This document shows, in pieces, positions 16,168-26,064 of a DNA stretch of 64,000 nucleotides. Under the pieces are notes generated by a model. The model was not told the origin of the DNA. It did not search any database and saw nothing but the letters and a program-made list of their open reading frames with translations. Source of the stretch: Crocinitomicaceae bacterium (GTDB lineage Bacteria > Bacteroidota > Bacteroidia > Flavobacteriales_D > Crocinitomicaceae); NCBI GenBank assembly GCA_017983465.1, contig JAGOBK010000004.1, positions 1 through 64,000 on the forward strand, given 5' to 3'. The translations under genes and the position numbers were made by a program. Position 1 is the stretch's first letter. Each line of letters starts with the position of its first letter.

Positions 16168-17697
16168 TTAAGGTTGATTAGCGTCGAGGTCAAAGTTGAC
16201 TTCCACCTCCCAATTTGCTCTTATTTTTACTGGTGTCTTGAATAACAAAACTTCCTCCGCTAATGTTTTGGAATTCGGAGAAATTGGATCCCATTTTCCA
16301 TTCTTATTGCGGTCGAAGATCACTTTAAATGTATATTCACCTGGCAATAAATCCGGAAGGCTTATTTTAGCGGTCTCATTAAATACTACTGTACGAATCA
16401 CTTGATTTTTTTGAAGGATATGGATGATTCCTGCAGAAACCGTATCAGATAATTGAATAGTTAAATCACCAAAGTCTCGATCTTGCTTCCAATCAATTTC
16501 CTTTTGAAATTTACTGGAGACATTAGTGGTCCTTCCAAGTATTGCACTTTCGGCAATGGACAATTGATAGTTTTTTGCGTATTTCTTAGGTCGGATTTCG
16601 AATTCATTAGCCAAGAATTCTACATCAAATGCTACAAGACTACTATCCGACATATCCCTCAATTTGATTTTACTCGTGTCTAACCATTGAATGAAATCGG
16701 AACAGGAAAGGAAAAATCGATCTTGCTTTCCTTCTTTATCGATCAATTGAATGGTGACTTTCGCAGCTTGTTGTTTCGGTGTATTTCGAAGTAGAATAGT
16801 ATCCTCGGCGATAATAAGTTTCAAATCAATTTCTTTCACTTCGCCAATTGAAACCAATAAACTGTCCTCACCTCTGCCAATATATTGATTGATGTTACGT
16901 GTTTGTCCGTTCAACTGTATGTTCGATCGATCAACATTTGCGGGAACATGAACGCCAATGATTCCAGGGGGTATCAATCGCGCGTTTTTTACCTTGTCTT
17001 CTTGAACGGGAAGTGATATAGGTAGAAGGAGTGTGTCTGTAAACTGAGAATCAAGGGTAATTGCATCCCAATTATAACCCTGGATTTCGGATTGTTGAAT
17101 GTGTAAATCTTGGTTTTTGTCGGTAAAGGCTTTGACAAAATATCTTCCTGGACGCAAGGCTTCAAAGTGTGCGACGCCATTGGACTGACTTTGTGTAAAA
17201 TAACGTGGACTCTCATCCTCAAAATTTGGATAAAGTCCGACAGTGACTTTCGGATTCCACTCTTTCGAAAACGCATCAAAAATTCGAACATGTAGTGAAA
17301 GGGAATCAATTACTTTACCCGTAGAGAAAGTGAATTTCATGAGGGAATCGTTACCCTCAGTAACATCTTTCACGGCAGCATTTAGATAAAGAGTATACGT
17401 CGTGTTCTTCTGCAGTGAATCCTCGAACGAAATGGACAGTGTTTTTTTAGTTAACTTGCTTTGAAGTTTTGAATCAGCAGGTACAAGAACGATTTGTTCT
17501 GTTGCTTTATTCAAATCGATGTATTCATCAAAGGTAAATTCAATGACTTTTTGAGAAAAGTTTAATTGTTTATCCGTTAAATTGGAAGAGGTAATTTGTG
17601 GTGCAATTTCATCCTTTGGTCCACCTGAAATGGTTCCAATCTGACCACAGGAAGCAACAAGGAAAAGGAGACAAATTAATGCAAGGAAACGAGCCAT
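16168..17697 (-). CDS. Ig-like (SbsA/Big_5-type) lipoprotein
   Basis: 509 aa from the ATG at 17695-17697; the TTG two codons upstream is less likely. Lipobox LVASC at Cys17 is followed by GGPKDEIAPQITSS and a bacterial Ig-like domain of the SbsA type (KVIEFTFDEYIDLN, SISFEDSLQKNTTYTLYL), then a long beta-rich region with a prealbumin-like fold feel (RPGRYFVKAFTDKNQDL). The family is a common Bacteroidetes outer-membrane or periplasmic lipoprotein of unknown role. It overlaps the upstream fRMsr gene by about 22 bp. Confidence 0.85.
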   Translation of the reverse strand: MARFLALICLLFLVASCGQIGTISGGPKDEIAPQITSSNLTDKQLNFSQKVIEFTFDEYIDLNKATEQIVLVPADSKLQSKLTKKTLSISFEDSLQKNTTYTLYLNAAVKDVTEGNDSLMKFTFSTGKVIDSLSLHVRIFDAFSKEWNPKVTVGLYPNFEDESPRYFTQSQSNGVAHFEALRPGRYFVKAFTDKNQDLHIQQSEIQGYNWDAITLDSQFTDTLLLPISLPVQEDKVKNARLIPPGIIGVHVPANVDRSNIQLNGQTRNINQYIGRGEDSLLVSIGEVKEIDLKLIIAEDTILLRNTPKQQAAKVTIQLIDKEGKQDRFFLSCSDFIQWLDTSKIKLRDMSDSSLVAFDVEFLANEFEIRPKKYAKNYQLSIAESAILGRTTNVSSKFQKEIDWKQDRDFGDLTIQLSDTVSAGIIHILQKNQVIRTVVFNETAKISLPDLLPGEYTFKVIFDRNKNGKWDPISPNSKTLAEEVLLFKTPVKIRANWEVEVNFDLDANQP

Positions 17698-18155
17698 GTA
17701 CAAAGTTCCGTTAAAAATTTGACATCTACCTCATCAAAAGCATTGAGCTGGTCACTATCTACATCTAAAACACCAATCACTTCACCATTTTTCATTAACG
17801 GAAGTACGACCTCACTTCTCGATAATGAACTGCATGCAATGTGGCCTGGAAACGCTTCGACATCTGGAACAAGAATCGCTGTTTTTTGCTCCCATGAAGC
17901 TCCACAAACCCCCTTGCCAAAGGCGATGCGCGTGCAAGCAATTGGGCCCTGAAACGGACCTAAAACCAGTTGTTCGCCATCAACCAAATAAAATCCAACC
18001 CAAAAGAATTCAAATGTTTCCTTTAATGCGGCAGATGTATTCGCCAAATTGGCAATCCAAGAGGTCTCGGATTCCGTCAATGCGAAAATCTGCGGCAATA
18101 ATGCTTCGTATTTTGCTTGTTTGGTTTGGCCTGAAATAATTATTTGCTCGGACAT
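17676..18155 (-). CDS. msrC: Free methionine-(R)-sulfoxide reductase (GAF domain)
   Basis: 159 aa, a single GAF domain. The three cysteines of fRMsr enzymes are present in their family motifs: GPIACTRI, GKGVCGASW and FPGHIACSS, with WVGFYL and GVLDVDSD framing the fold. It reduces free methionine-R-sulfoxide in the cytoplasm through a disulfide relay recycled by thioredoxin. It leads an operon running into the Ig-like lipoprotein, DUF2911, transporter and AKR genes. Confidence 0.92.
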   Translation of the reverse strand: MSEQIIISGQTKQAKYEALLPQIFALTESETSWIANLANTSAALKETFEFFWVGFYLVDGEQLVLGPFQGPIACTRIAFGKGVCGASWEQKTAILVPDVEAFPGHIACSSLSRSEVVLPLMKNGEVIGVLDVDSDQLNAFDEVDVKFLTELCTWLVSLH

Positions 18156-18235
18156 ATATCAATTTTAGCAAATTTGACGTTTTTACTCCGATAAATCAAG
18201 ATTTTCAACTATATTCATCCTATAAATCAACAACT

Positions 18236-18958
18236 ATGCTTTCACGAATTCAGTTTGACAAAGTTCTCTTTTTGGACATTGAAACAGTACCTCAAATTTA
18301 TCAATACCAAGACTTAGATGAAAAAGGACAAGAGCTTTTTTATGCGAAGAATCGATTTCAAGTAAATCCAGAGAAGAATATTGAAATGATTTACAACGAA
18401 AAGGGAGGAATACTTGCTGAGTTTGGTAAAATCGTCTGTATTTCCGTCGGAATGGTGCGAGAAACCTCAACTGGAAAAACGATTCGTTTGAAATCCTATG
18501 CCCACGAGGATGAAGAAACCTTACTTCGTCAGTTTAAAAAATTGTTGGAAGAACATTACAACACAACTTATCATGTGATTTGTGGACACAATTCAAAGGA
18601 ATTTGACATTCCTTACATCTGTCGACGCATGCTCATTAACGGGATCTCCCTTCCCGGTATTTTGGATATAGCGGGCAAAAAACCTTGGGAAATCAATCAT
18701 TTAGACACATTAGAACTTTGGAAGTTTGGAGATTACAAGGCTTTTACTTCTTTGGCTTTATTGTGTCACGTTTTTAAAATCCCCACTCCGAAAGATGATA
18801 TTTCTGGTGCGGATGTCGCTCGAGTATATTACGAGGAAAACGACCTAGATCGAATTCGAATTTATTGTGAAAAGGATGTCATTGCGCTGATTCAGTTGTT
18901 GTTGCGTATGCGAGGTGATGCGCTCGTGGAAGAGGATGATATTTCTTCAGCCAATTAA
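18236..18958 (+). CDS. DnaQ-fold 3'-5' exonuclease, PolB-like
   Basis: 240 aa. RNase H-like exonuclease with DEDDy motifs: ExoI VLFLDIETVPQ, ExoII CGHNSKEFDIPYICRRM and ExoIII YCEKDVIALIQLLLR. The arrangement matches the predicted 3'-5' exonuclease family related to the PolB proofreading domain, standing alone without a polymerase. It probably trims DNA or RNA 3' ends. It precedes ruvC, a DUF1801 protein gene and rnhA on the same strand. Confidence 0.85.
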   Translation: MLSRIQFDKVLFLDIETVPQIYQYQDLDEKGQELFYAKNRFQVNPEKNIEMIYNEKGGILAEFGKIVCISVGMVRETSTGKTIRLKSYAHEDEETLLRQFKKLLEEHYNTTYHVICGHNSKEFDIPYICRRMLINGISLPGILDIAGKKPWEINHLDTLELWKFGDYKAFTSLALLCHVFKIPTPKDDISGADVARVYYEENDLDRIRIYCEKDVIALIQLLLRMRGDALVEEDDISSAN

Positions 18959-19034
18959 TCCGATTAAAAGGATTTTCACACGGAGTTCACTTCTTTTCTA
19001 AACATTGACTAGCTTTAAACCCGAATTGAATAAA

Positions 19035-19595
19035 ATGACGGAAGACAAGATTATTCTTGGTATTGACCCTGGAACTACGGTCATGGGATATGGACTCATT
19101 CATGTGAAAAAGAACCAACTTCACATGCTGAATTTTGGCGTCATCCAATTGAATAAGTTATCGAATCATCCGGATAAATTAAAACGAATACTAGATCGCT
19201 TAAACGGACTCATCGCTGAGTATAAACCGGATGAAATGGCGATTGAAGCGCCTTTTTTTGGGAAGAATGTGCAATCGATGTTAAAGCTTGGACGCGCACA
19301 AGGAGTGGCGATTGCTGCCTGTTTGAACCACAATATCCCTTTCGAGGAGTATACACCAAGAAGAATTAAACAATCCATCACAGGAAGTGGTGCCGCTTCA
19401 AAAGAACAAGTGGCTTCCATGCTTCAAAAGCTTTTGAACTTTCAGGACATGCCGAAATATTTGGATGCAACGGATGGACTAGCCGCAGCAGTCTGTCACC
19501 ATTTTTCCAAAGGAATCGGAGAACACAACAAGGCAAAAGGCGATTCATGGACCGCTTTTTTGAGTGAAAACCCGAAGCGATTGAAATCTAAATAA
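19035..19595 (+). CDS. ruvC: Crossover junction endodeoxyribonuclease RuvC
   Basis: 186 aa from the ATG at 19035; an in-frame TTG at 19005 would add ten residues not seen in the family. The acidic active-site residues are visible: Asp11 in GIDPGT, Glu in MAIEAPFFGKN, and Asp in YLDATDGLAAAVCHH. It resolves Holliday junctions as a dimer with RuvAB. ruvA and ruvB are not in the window. Confidence 0.95.
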   Translation: MTEDKIILGIDPGTTVMGYGLIHVKKNQLHMLNFGVIQLNKLSNHPDKLKRILDRLNGLIAEYKPDEMAIEAPFFGKNVQSMLKLGRAQGVAIAACLNHNIPFEEYTPRRIKQSITGSGAASKEQVASMLQKLLNFQDMPKYLDATDGLAAAVCHHFSKGIGEHNKAKGDSWTAFLSENPKRLKSK

Positions 19596-19598
19596 GCC

Positions 19599-20210
19599 AT
19601 GATTCAAGATCCTCGTGTCGATGTATTCATAGAGAAATCAGCGGATTTTGCTCGTCCCATTTTAGTGGAATTAAGATCCATCATTCAGGAAGCACATCCG
19701 GAACTACAGGAAACATGGAAGTGGAGTTTTCCAAATTACACCATGAATGGAAAAATAATTTGTTCCTTCAGTGCGTTTAAAAACCATTGTTCTTTTGGAT
19801 TTTGGTTAGGAGCTCAAATGCCAGACCCTCATCATATTTTAGAGAAGGTTGGAAAAACGGCTATGGGGAGTTTGGGTAAGATTACGGATATTTCACAAGT
19901 ACCGAAACGCGAACTGTTAATAACGTATATTCAACAAGCGATTGAATTGTCGAAAAAAGGTGTCACTGCTCAGAAAAAATCGATTGTTCCGGATAAATCC
20001 GAACAATCGAGCATAGATTTTCCGTCACTCTTTTTAACTGCGCAAATGGAAGGGGCCAGTTTTGACCGACTCACTCCATCACAGCGAAAAGAATATATTG
20101 CTTGGATTTTTGATGCTAAAACGTCAGAAACAAAAAATAAACGAACCAAAATGATGCTGGAAAACCTACAAGAGGGAAAATCACTTCATTGGAAATACAA
20201 CAAAAAATAA
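19599..20210 (+). CDS. DUF1801 / YdeI (OmdA)-like protein
   Basis: 203 aa. The N-terminal half is a DUF1801 (SufE-like fold) domain with EAHPELQETWKWSFPNYT and the C-terminal part, from about residue 145, is an OmdA/YdeI-type helical region (FDRLTPSQRKEYIAWIFDAK, then KNKRTKMMLENL). The function is not established. It is cytoplasmic and has no signal. Its stop overlaps the rnhA start as TAATG, so it is translationally coupled with RNase HI. Confidence 0.85.
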   Translation: MIQDPRVDVFIEKSADFARPILVELRSIIQEAHPELQETWKWSFPNYTMNGKIICSFSAFKNHCSFGFWLGAQMPDPHHILEKVGKTAMGSLGKITDISQVPKRELLITYIQQAIELSKKGVTAQKKSIVPDKSEQSSIDFPSLFLTAQMEGASFDRLTPSQRKEYIAWIFDAKTSETKNKRTKMMLENLQEGKSLHWKYNKK

Positions 20211-20671
20211 TGTCAGAAATCAAAGTATACACAGACGGTTCATCACGTGGAAATCCAGGTCCAGGTGGGTATGGTGCCATTCTCATTTTTGGTCATCAAC
20301 GCAAAGAACTATCCGAAGGATTTCGAAAAACAACCAATAACCGCATGGAATTAATGGCGGTTTGTGCGGCATTGGAGAAAATCAAATCGGATAAATTTCC
20401 AGTAACGGTTTATTCTGATTCCAAGTATGTCATCGATTCCATTACCAAAGGCTGGGTTTTTGGCTGGGTAAAAAAAGATTTCAAAGACAAAAAGAACAAA
20501 GACCTTTGGTTGCGTTATTTAAAGTCGCACAGTCGCTTCAAATTAAAGTTTGTTTGGGTAAAGGGACACGCGGGACACGCAGAAAATGAACGCTGTGATG
20601 AACTTGCTGTTCAAGCCGCACTACAAGGGCCACATTCTATCGATGCTTTTTTCGAAAGCGAAGCCAATTAA
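20210..20671 (+). CDS. rnhA: Ribonuclease HI
   Basis: 153 aa from the ATG at 20210 (the frame is open a further seven codons upstream, but the TAATG overlap and family length favour this start). The DEDD catalytic residues are readable: Asp9 in [14 protein letters not shown], Glu in NNRMELMAV, Asp in [11 protein letters not shown] and Asp in NERCDELA, with the basic protrusion [20 protein letters not shown]. It removes RNA from RNA-DNA hybrids. It converges on metH with a four-base overlap. Confidence 0.96.
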   Translation: MSEIKVYTDGSSRGNPGPGGYGAILIFGHQRKELSEGFRKTTNNRMELMAVCAALEKIKSDKFPVTVYSDSKYVIDSITKGWVFGWVKKDFKDKKNKDLWLRYLKSHSRFKLKFVWVKGHAGHAENERCDELAVQAALQGPHSIDAFFESEAN

Positions 20672-23331
20672 ACCAAAACGGACGAATACCACCGTGCAAT
20701 CGATTCGTAGGATTCGCCTTTACGCGTGGCCATGTTTTGTACTTGTTCCTCTGTAATTTTACCGAGTCCAAAATATTTCGCATCTGGATGTGCGAAGTAC
20801 CAACCACTCACGGATGATGCTGGTGTCATCGCTAAACTTTCCGTTAAGGAAACGCCAATAGACTCAGTTGCATTCAACAAATCGAAAATTGTATTTTTTT
20901 CCAAGTGATCGGGACAAGCAGGATATCCTGGAGCTGGACGAATACCGCGGTATTTTTCTTGAATTAATTCTTCGTTCGAAAAATCATCCGCGTTTTCGTA
21001 ACCCCAATAATCGGTGCGAACAAGGTGATGTAAATACTCTGCCAATGCTTCCGCTAATCGATCAGCTAATGCTTTCACCATGATGGAGCTGTAGTCGTCG
21101 TGATCTTTTTCGAAACGCTCCACATGTTCATCCAATCCAATTCCAGTTGTCACGACAAACGCACCAATGTAATCCTGTTTCCCACTTTCTTTCGGTGCAA
21201 TAAAATCAGACAAAGCACTGTTTGCTTGTCCAACTGCCTTTTTCGTTTGTTGTCTTAGGGTACGTTGAATAAAAATGACTTCATCGTCTTTCGTTGAACC
21301 GTGAATTTCAATGTCATCACCGAGACTATTTGCCGGATAAAGTCCAAAAATAGCTTTCGCTGTTACCCACGATTCACGCACCATGGATTCCAACATCTTT
21401 TGTGCGTCCTCGAACAGATTTTTCGCCTCAACGCCAACTATGTCATCCTTTAATATGGTAGGAAATTTCCCGTGTAGTTCCCATGTCTGGAAAAAAGGAG
21501 TCCAGTCAATATAGGGTACTAATTGATCTAGAGAAACCTCCAATTCATGTGTTCCTAGTTTCTTTGGAACGGCAATGTTAACATCTGAAAAATCGAGCGT
21601 TGATTTATTCGCTCTCGCATCTGAAAGCGATAATAGATCCTTGGCAGCACGATGTTTTTCATGGTGTTCACGCAAACGACTGTATTCCTCTTTCAAATTT
21701 GCAATAAACGCCTCTTTTTTGGGTCCAAGTAAACTTTCGACAACCGTAACCGAGCGTGATGCATCGAGAACATGAACCGCTTGACCTAATTGATAATACT
21801 GATCGATTTTCACGGCTGTATGAACCTTGGAAGTTGTCGCTCCACCGATAAGAAGTGGGATGCTTAATCCTGCGCGTTCCATTTCCTTTGCCATGTGAAC
21901 CATCTCATCCAAACTAGGGGTGATGAGTCCACTTAATCCAATGATATCTACATTTTCTTCAATCGCCGTTTGAATGATTTTTTCCGCAGGAACCATGACA
22001 CCAATATCAATCACCTCATAGTTGTTACAAGCAAGAACGACACCCACAATATTTTTTCCAATATCATGAACGTCTCCTTTAACGGTTGCCATCAGTATTT
22101 TTCCTGCATAGGAACTTTTTCCGTCCTTTTCTGCTTCAATAAATGGAAGTAGGTAAGCCACGGCTTTTTTCATGACACGGGCCGACTTCACTACTTGCGG
22201 AAGAAACATTTTACCACTTCCAAATAAATCACCGACGGTGTTCATTCCATCCATTAACGGACCTTCGATTACTTCAATTGGTCGATCAAATAAATGTCGA
22301 CATTCTTCTACATCCTCATCGATAAATTCCACGAGTCCTTTCACCAAAGCATAAGACAAGCGCTCTTTCACTGGTGCATTTCTCCAACTTAAATCGATTT
22401 CTTTTTTCTTCCCATCGCCTTTAACGGTTTCAGCTAATTCCAATAAACGCTCTGTAGCATCTGGACGACGATTTAATAATACGTCTTCAACAAATTCCAA
22501 TAGTTGTGGCTCAATGTCGCTATATACTTCCAACATGCTTGGATTGACAATCCCCATATCCATTCCATGTGCAATCGCATGGTAAAGAAAAGCAGAATGC
22601 ATAGCTTCGCGAACTTTATTGTTTCCTCGGAAGGAAAAAGACACATTCGAAACTCCTCCACTGACATGTGCTCCAGGAAGATTCGTGCGAATCCATTTTG
22701 TTGCCTTGAAAAAATCTAGAGCATTGTTGTTATGTTCTTCCATTCCCGTTGCAACAGGAAAGATATTTGGATCAAAAATGATGTCTTCTTTAGCGAAAAG
22801 TACTTCTTTGGTAAGGATATCATAAGAGCGTTGGCAAATTTCAATCCGTCTTTCATAACTATCCGCTTGACCATTTTCGTCAAAAGCCATGACAATAACT
22901 GCAGCGCCATAACGCTTTATTTTTTTTGCTTGATCAATGAATTTTTCTTCACCTTCCTTCAGTGAAATTGAATTAACTATCCCTTTACCTTGAACACATT
23001 TTAATCCAGCCTCAATGATTTCCCACTTAGAGCTATCAATCATAATTGGAACACGTGCAATATCCGGTTCGGCAGCGATGAGGTTTAAGAAACGAATCAT
23101 GGCTTCTTTTCCATCGATCATTCCTTCATCCATGTTGATGTCGATAATCTGCGCGCCACCTTCTACTTGCTCGCGTGCAACAGCAACGGCTGCTTCAAAA
23201 TCTCCTTCTTGAATCATGCGTAAAAACGCTCGGGAACCAGTTACATTGGTGCGTTCACCAATATTGATGAAGTTGCTTTCCGCATTTACAATGAGGGGTT
23301 CGAGTCCGGATAATTTCAATGAATTTGACAT
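20668..23331 (-). CDS. metH: Methionine synthase, B12-dependent, C-terminal modules
   Basis: 887 aa from the ATG at 23329-23331; a longer frame upstream overlaps the partner gene and is rejected. Domain order: pterin (methyl-THF) binding, residues about 15-290 ([14 protein letters not shown]); B12 cap about 320-400; cobalamin-binding Rossmann domain with the base-off signature D420-x-H422-xx-G425 ([13 protein letters not shown]); SAM-binding reactivation domain about 600-880 ([12 protein letters not shown]). The homocysteine domain is on the separate gene upstream, 20 bp away. The two polypeptides together equal one full MetH, the usual Bacteroidetes arrangement. Confidence 0.95.
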   Translation of the reverse strand: MSNSLKLSGLEPLIVNAESNFINIGERTNVTGSRAFLRMIQEGDFEAAVAVAREQVEGGAQIIDINMDEGMIDGKEAMIRFLNLIAAEPDIARVPIMIDSSKWEIIEAGLKCVQGKGIVNSISLKEGEEKFIDQAKKIKRYGAAVIVMAFDENGQADSYERRIEICQRSYDILTKEVLFAKEDIIFDPNIFPVATGMEEHNNNALDFFKATKWIRTNLPGAHVSGGVSNVSFSFRGNNKVREAMHSAFLYHAIAHGMDMGIVNPSMLEVYSDIEPQLLEFVEDVLLNRRPDATERLLELAETVKGDGKKKEIDLSWRNAPVKERLSYALVKGLVEFIDEDVEECRHLFDRPIEVIEGPLMDGMNTVGDLFGSGKMFLPQVVKSARVMKKAVAYLLPFIEAEKDGKSSYAGKILMATVKGDVHDIGKNIVGVVLACNNYEVIDIGVMVPAEKIIQTAIEENVDIIGLSGLITPSLDEMVHMAKEMERAGLSIPLLIGGATTSKVHTAVKIDQYYQLGQAVHVLDASRSVTVVESLLGPKKEAFIANLKEEYSRLREHHEKHRAAKDLLSLSDARANKSTLDFSDVNIAVPKKLGTHELEVSLDQLVPYIDWTPFFQTWELHGKFPTILKDDIVGVEAKNLFEDAQKMLESMVRESWVTAKAIFGLYPANSLGDDIEIHGSTKDDEVIFIQRTLRQQTKKAVGQANSALSDFIAPKESGKQDYIGAFVVTTGIGLDEHVERFEKDHDDYSSIMVKALADRLAEALAEYLHHLVRTDYWGYENADDFSNEELIQEKYRGIRPAPGYPACPDHLEKNTIFDLLNATESIGVSLTESLAMTPASSVSGWYFAHPDAKYFGLGKITEEQVQNMATRKGESYESIARWYSSVLV

Positions 23332-23351
23332 TTTTTTCGAGGTAAAGTGAG

Positions 23352-24341
23352 TTATGCTAGGTTTATTTGACGTGGTGCGTAATTTTTCGCGATTTCGGCG
23401 ATTGCTTTGATGTGTTCCGGAGTTGTACCACAACAACCACCAATAATATTGACTAATCCCTCATCGAGGAAGGTCTTGATTTGATTCGCCATCATTTGTG
23501 GACTTTCTTCGTATTGTCCGAATTCATTTGGGAGTCCGGCGTTTGGATGTGCACTGACAGCAAACGTTGATTTTTCATTCAAAATCTGTAAATATGGCCG
23601 CATCATGGAAGCTCCTAATGCACAATTTAAGCCAATGGATAGCAAAGGCATATGGGAAAGCGAAATTAAAAACGCTTCGGTTGTTTGTCCGGTTAAGGTA
23701 CGACCACTTTGATCCGTGATTGTTCCTGAAACCATGATGGGAAGTTTTATTTTTCGTTCTTCGAATACTTCGTCAATCGCAAAAAGTGCAGCCTTTGCAT
23801 TGAGTGTGTCAAAGATGGTTTCTACGAGGAGAAGATCAACGCCTCCATCCATTAAAGCATTGACTTGATGTTTGTAAGCAAGGACAAGATCATCAAAATT
23901 GACTGCTCTAAATCCAGGGTCATTGACATCTGGAGAAATCGATGCAGTTCGATTCGTAGGACCAATGGATCCAGCGACGAATCTCGTTCGATCTGTAAAT
24001 TCAGCACAAACTTCTTTGGCAATTTTTGCGCTTTCAAAGTTGATGGCATACACAGCGTTCTCTAGTCCGTAATCTGCTTGCGCGATAGTTGTTCCAGAAA
24101 AGGTATTTGTTTCAATAATGTCCGCTCCAGCTTGCAAGTACTGACGATGAATATCCTTAATGATTTCAGGTCTCGTAATCGACAATAAGTCATTATTGCC
24201 TTTCAAGGGTTTGTCATGTTGTTCAAATGCACCTTCACGGAAGTCAAATTCTTCCAAATGGTGACGTTGAATCATGGTTCCCATGGCTCCGTCTAAAACT
24301 AAAATACGTGTGGCTAATGCTGTTTCTAATGCGCTTTTCAT
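23352..24341 (-). CDS. metH: Methionine synthase, homocysteine-binding module
   Basis: 329 aa. The homocysteine S-methyltransferase barrel of Met[13 protein letters not shown] at the N-terminus, [17 protein letters not shown], and the three zinc-binding cysteines in GLNCALGA and [10 protein letters not shown]. It activates homocysteine as a zinc thiolate and must act with the cobalamin-binding polypeptide encoded just downstream. Expression is expected to be controlled by the SAM-I riboswitch in its leader (24387-24490). Confidence 0.94.
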   Translation of the reverse strand: MKSALETALATRILVLDGAMGTMIQRHHLEEFDFREGAFEQHDKPLKGNNDLLSITRPEIIKDIHRQYLQAGADIIETNTFSGTTIAQADYGLENAVYAINFESAKIAKEVCAEFTDRTRFVAGSIGPTNRTASISPDVNDPGFRAVNFDDLVLAYKHQVNALMDGGVDLLLVETIFDTLNAKAALFAIDEVFEERKIKLPIMVSGTITDQSGRTLTGQTTEAFLISLSHMPLLSIGLNCALGASMMRPYLQILNEKSTFAVSAHPNAGLPNEFGQYEESPQMMANQIKTFLDEGLVNIIGGCCGTTPEHIKAIAEIAKNYAPRQINLA

Positions 24342-24386
24342 GTGCGTGTAATAACAAAGAAATGTGTCGGAAACAACGGATGTCTC

Positions 24387-24490
24387 AACTTATCTTTTCC
24401 CTTTATCAGGAATCGGATTTGGCACCTTTTCCATGAAGGCAGGTTGCCAAGGTTTCGTAGGGCCAGTCCCTCCACCTTTCTTTATAAGTT
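24387..24490 (-). promoter_or_regulatory. SAM-I (S-box) riboswitch of split metH
   Basis: On the minus strand the core reads GGTGGAGGGACTGGCCCTAC, then GAAACC, TTGGCAACC, AAGGTGCCAAATCC and GATAAG, the conserved S-box sequence in the right order. P1 is formed by AACTTAT (24484-24490) and ATAAGTT (24387-24393). It binds S-adenosylmethionine and should lower metH expression when SAM is plentiful. No intrinsic terminator with a T run is visible in the 45 bases before the ATG, so control is probably at translation initiation or by another platform. Confidence 0.92.
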
Positions 24491-24510
24491 TATTTAAATG
24501 AACGTGTCTG

Positions 24511-24518
24511 CAAAATTA
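24511..24518 (-). promoter_or_regulatory. -7 box TAATTTTG upstream of SAM riboswitch
   Basis: Perfect TAnnTTTG on the minus strand, ending 20 bases before the riboswitch P1 stem, correctly placed to start the metH transcript. Confidence 0.6.
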
Positions 24519-24552
24519 CGTCATTTTTATTTTTTTAACTAATTTCAAAACG

Positions 24553-24921
24553 ATGAAACACACAAACTTTTTTTCGGCGCTGAAAATTGCCATTATTGGG
24601 ATTCAAGGACTATTTAGTGAAAGCCGTAATGCTCGAATTCAATTCGTCGTTTTTTCCATGGTTTTAGTTGCAGGATTCATGGTTGATTTGAATCGATTCG
24701 AATGGCTTTGGATTTTAGGGGCAAGTGCTGCCGTTTTCACACTGGAGGCTATAAACACGAGCATCGAATTATTGGCTGATGTCTACACTATGGAATACCA
24801 TGCGAAAATTAAACAAGTGAAAGACATTGCAGCAGGTGCGGTGTTGATGATGAGTATTTCTGCTGTTCTAGTCGGAATTCTGATCTTCTTGCCTCATTTA
24901 CGCGCAATGTTTCCATTGTAA
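24553..24921 (+). CDS. dgkA: Diacylglycerol/undecaprenol kinase family protein
   Basis: 122 aa, a small integral membrane kinase with three hydrophobic helices. The family signature EAINTSIELLADVY and the later KQVKDIAAGAVLMMSI are present, carrying the acidic residues that bind Mg-ATP. In this group the substrate may be undecaprenol, feeding the lipid-carrier pool, or diacylglycerol. It converges on dprA with a 24-bp overlap. Confidence 0.9.
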   Translation: MKHTNFFSALKIAIIGIQGLFSESRNARIQFVVFSMVLVAGFMVDLNRFEWLWILGASAAVFTLEAINTSIELLADVYTMEYHAKIKQVKDIAAGAVLMMSISAVLVGILIFLPHLRAMFPL

Positions 24922-26001
24922 GGCATAGCGATTTCCAGAGCTCGAATGCACGACATTTTTCATTTCTAATTGAAATAAAAGGACATTTAATTGCGAGGTA
25001 CTTAATCCTGACTTCATAGCAATTACATCAATATGGGCTTCCTTCAACTCAACCAAAGTTTGGTATACCTTTAATTCGAATTCTTCTAGTTCAGGGAATA
25101 ATTCAAGTTGTTTTTGTGGCATCTCTAAATGCCAATTCATGAACGTTAAAAAGTCCGTTCCATTTTGAATCAAATGAGCCTTCTGTCTTTGAATCAACCA
25201 ATTACAGCCCTCTGATTGTTCTTGGTGAACGCTACCAGGAAAAGCGAAAACATCTCTATTGTAATCATTTCCGAGTTCTGCGGTGATGATCGAACCACCC
25301 TTTGTTTTGCTTTCAACAACGATGATGGCGTCGGACATTCCTGCGATAATGCGGTTCCTCATCGGGAAGTTCATTCGATCAGGTTTTGTCCCAACAATAA
25401 ATTCGCTAATCCAACCGCCATTATCTAACATTTTCTCTGCAACCTTTCGATGTTGATATGGATAAATCCGATCTAAACTATGTCCGAAAACTCCGATATT
25501 AAAGATTCCTTTTTGCACACAAGTCTCGTGAACATGGATATCCACTCCATATGCTAATCCGCTGATAATCGTTAAGTCCTTGGACTGAATTGTATCCAAT
25601 AATTCTTCCACCAATTTCCGCCCATATTCCGTCTGATTTCTTGTACCAACAACCGAAACAACATTTGAATGATTTAAATCAGCCAGGCCCTTAGAAAAGA
25701 GAACGATGGGTGCATCTGGACATTGGCGCAACCTTCTAGGGTAATCTTCATCCATGAAAAAATGCGACGTAATCTGGTTTCGCTCATTATAGGTCTGTTG
25801 TTTTTCGGCGGTAAGTAGCGCTTCACCCCGATTCATTTCCTTTAATATGGAGAGTGAAACGCCTGTTTGAAGGTGTAATTCCCGGTCTGTTTGTGTGAAT
25901 AAATCAGAGAGCGAGGATAGTTTTCCTAAGATTCTCGTGGCTCTTGAAGGGCCAATACCTTTCAGTTGTCCAAAGGCAATTTTGTAAAGTTCAAGTGACA
26001 T
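24898..26001 (-). CDS. dprA: DNA-processing protein DprA
   Basis: 367 aa from the ATG at 25999-26001; the TTG three codons upstream is a weaker start. An N-terminal helix-hairpin-helix part (GQLKGIGPSRATRIL) is followed by the Rossmann-like DprA domain with VSVVGTRNQTEYG, ISGLAYGVDIHVH, GVFGHSLDRIYP and FPMRNRIIAGMSDAIIVVES plus KGGSIITAELG, and a short C-terminal winged helix. It loads RecA on incoming single-stranded DNA in natural transformation; the gene is widespread even in bacteria not known to be competent. Confidence 0.95.
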   Translation of the reverse strand: MSLELYKIAFGQLKGIGPSRATRILGKLSSLSDLFTQTDRELHLQTGVSLSILKEMNRGEALLTAEKQQTYNERNQITSHFFMDEDYPRRLRQCPDAPIVLFSKGLADLNHSNVVSVVGTRNQTEYGRKLVEELLDTIQSKDLTIISGLAYGVDIHVHETCVQKGIFNIGVFGHSLDRIYPYQHRKVAEKMLDNGGWISEFIVGTKPDRMNFPMRNRIIAGMSDAIIVVESKTKGGSIITAELGNDYNRDVFAFPGSVHQEQSEGCNWLIQRQKAHLIQNGTDFLTFMNWHLEMPQKQLELFPELEEFELKVYQTLVELKEAHIDVIAMKSGLSTSQLNVLLFQLEMKNVVHSSSGNRYALQWKHCA

Positions 26002-26064
26002 AAAATTCAAAAAAATGATTAGATTCGTTATATTAAGTTAATAAAAAACATCAGGCTTTTCCGA

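Noticed and set aside
23332..23436. Extended start of the metH C-terminal gene
   Set aside because: The extension would overlap the homocysteine-domain gene by 85 bp and encodes a sequence unlike MetH; ATG at 23331 starts close to the pterin domain.
20668..24341. metH broken by frameshift
   Set aside because: Two separate starts, a 20-bp gap and complete domains on each side show the usual two-gene Bacteroidetes arrangement, not a pseudogene.
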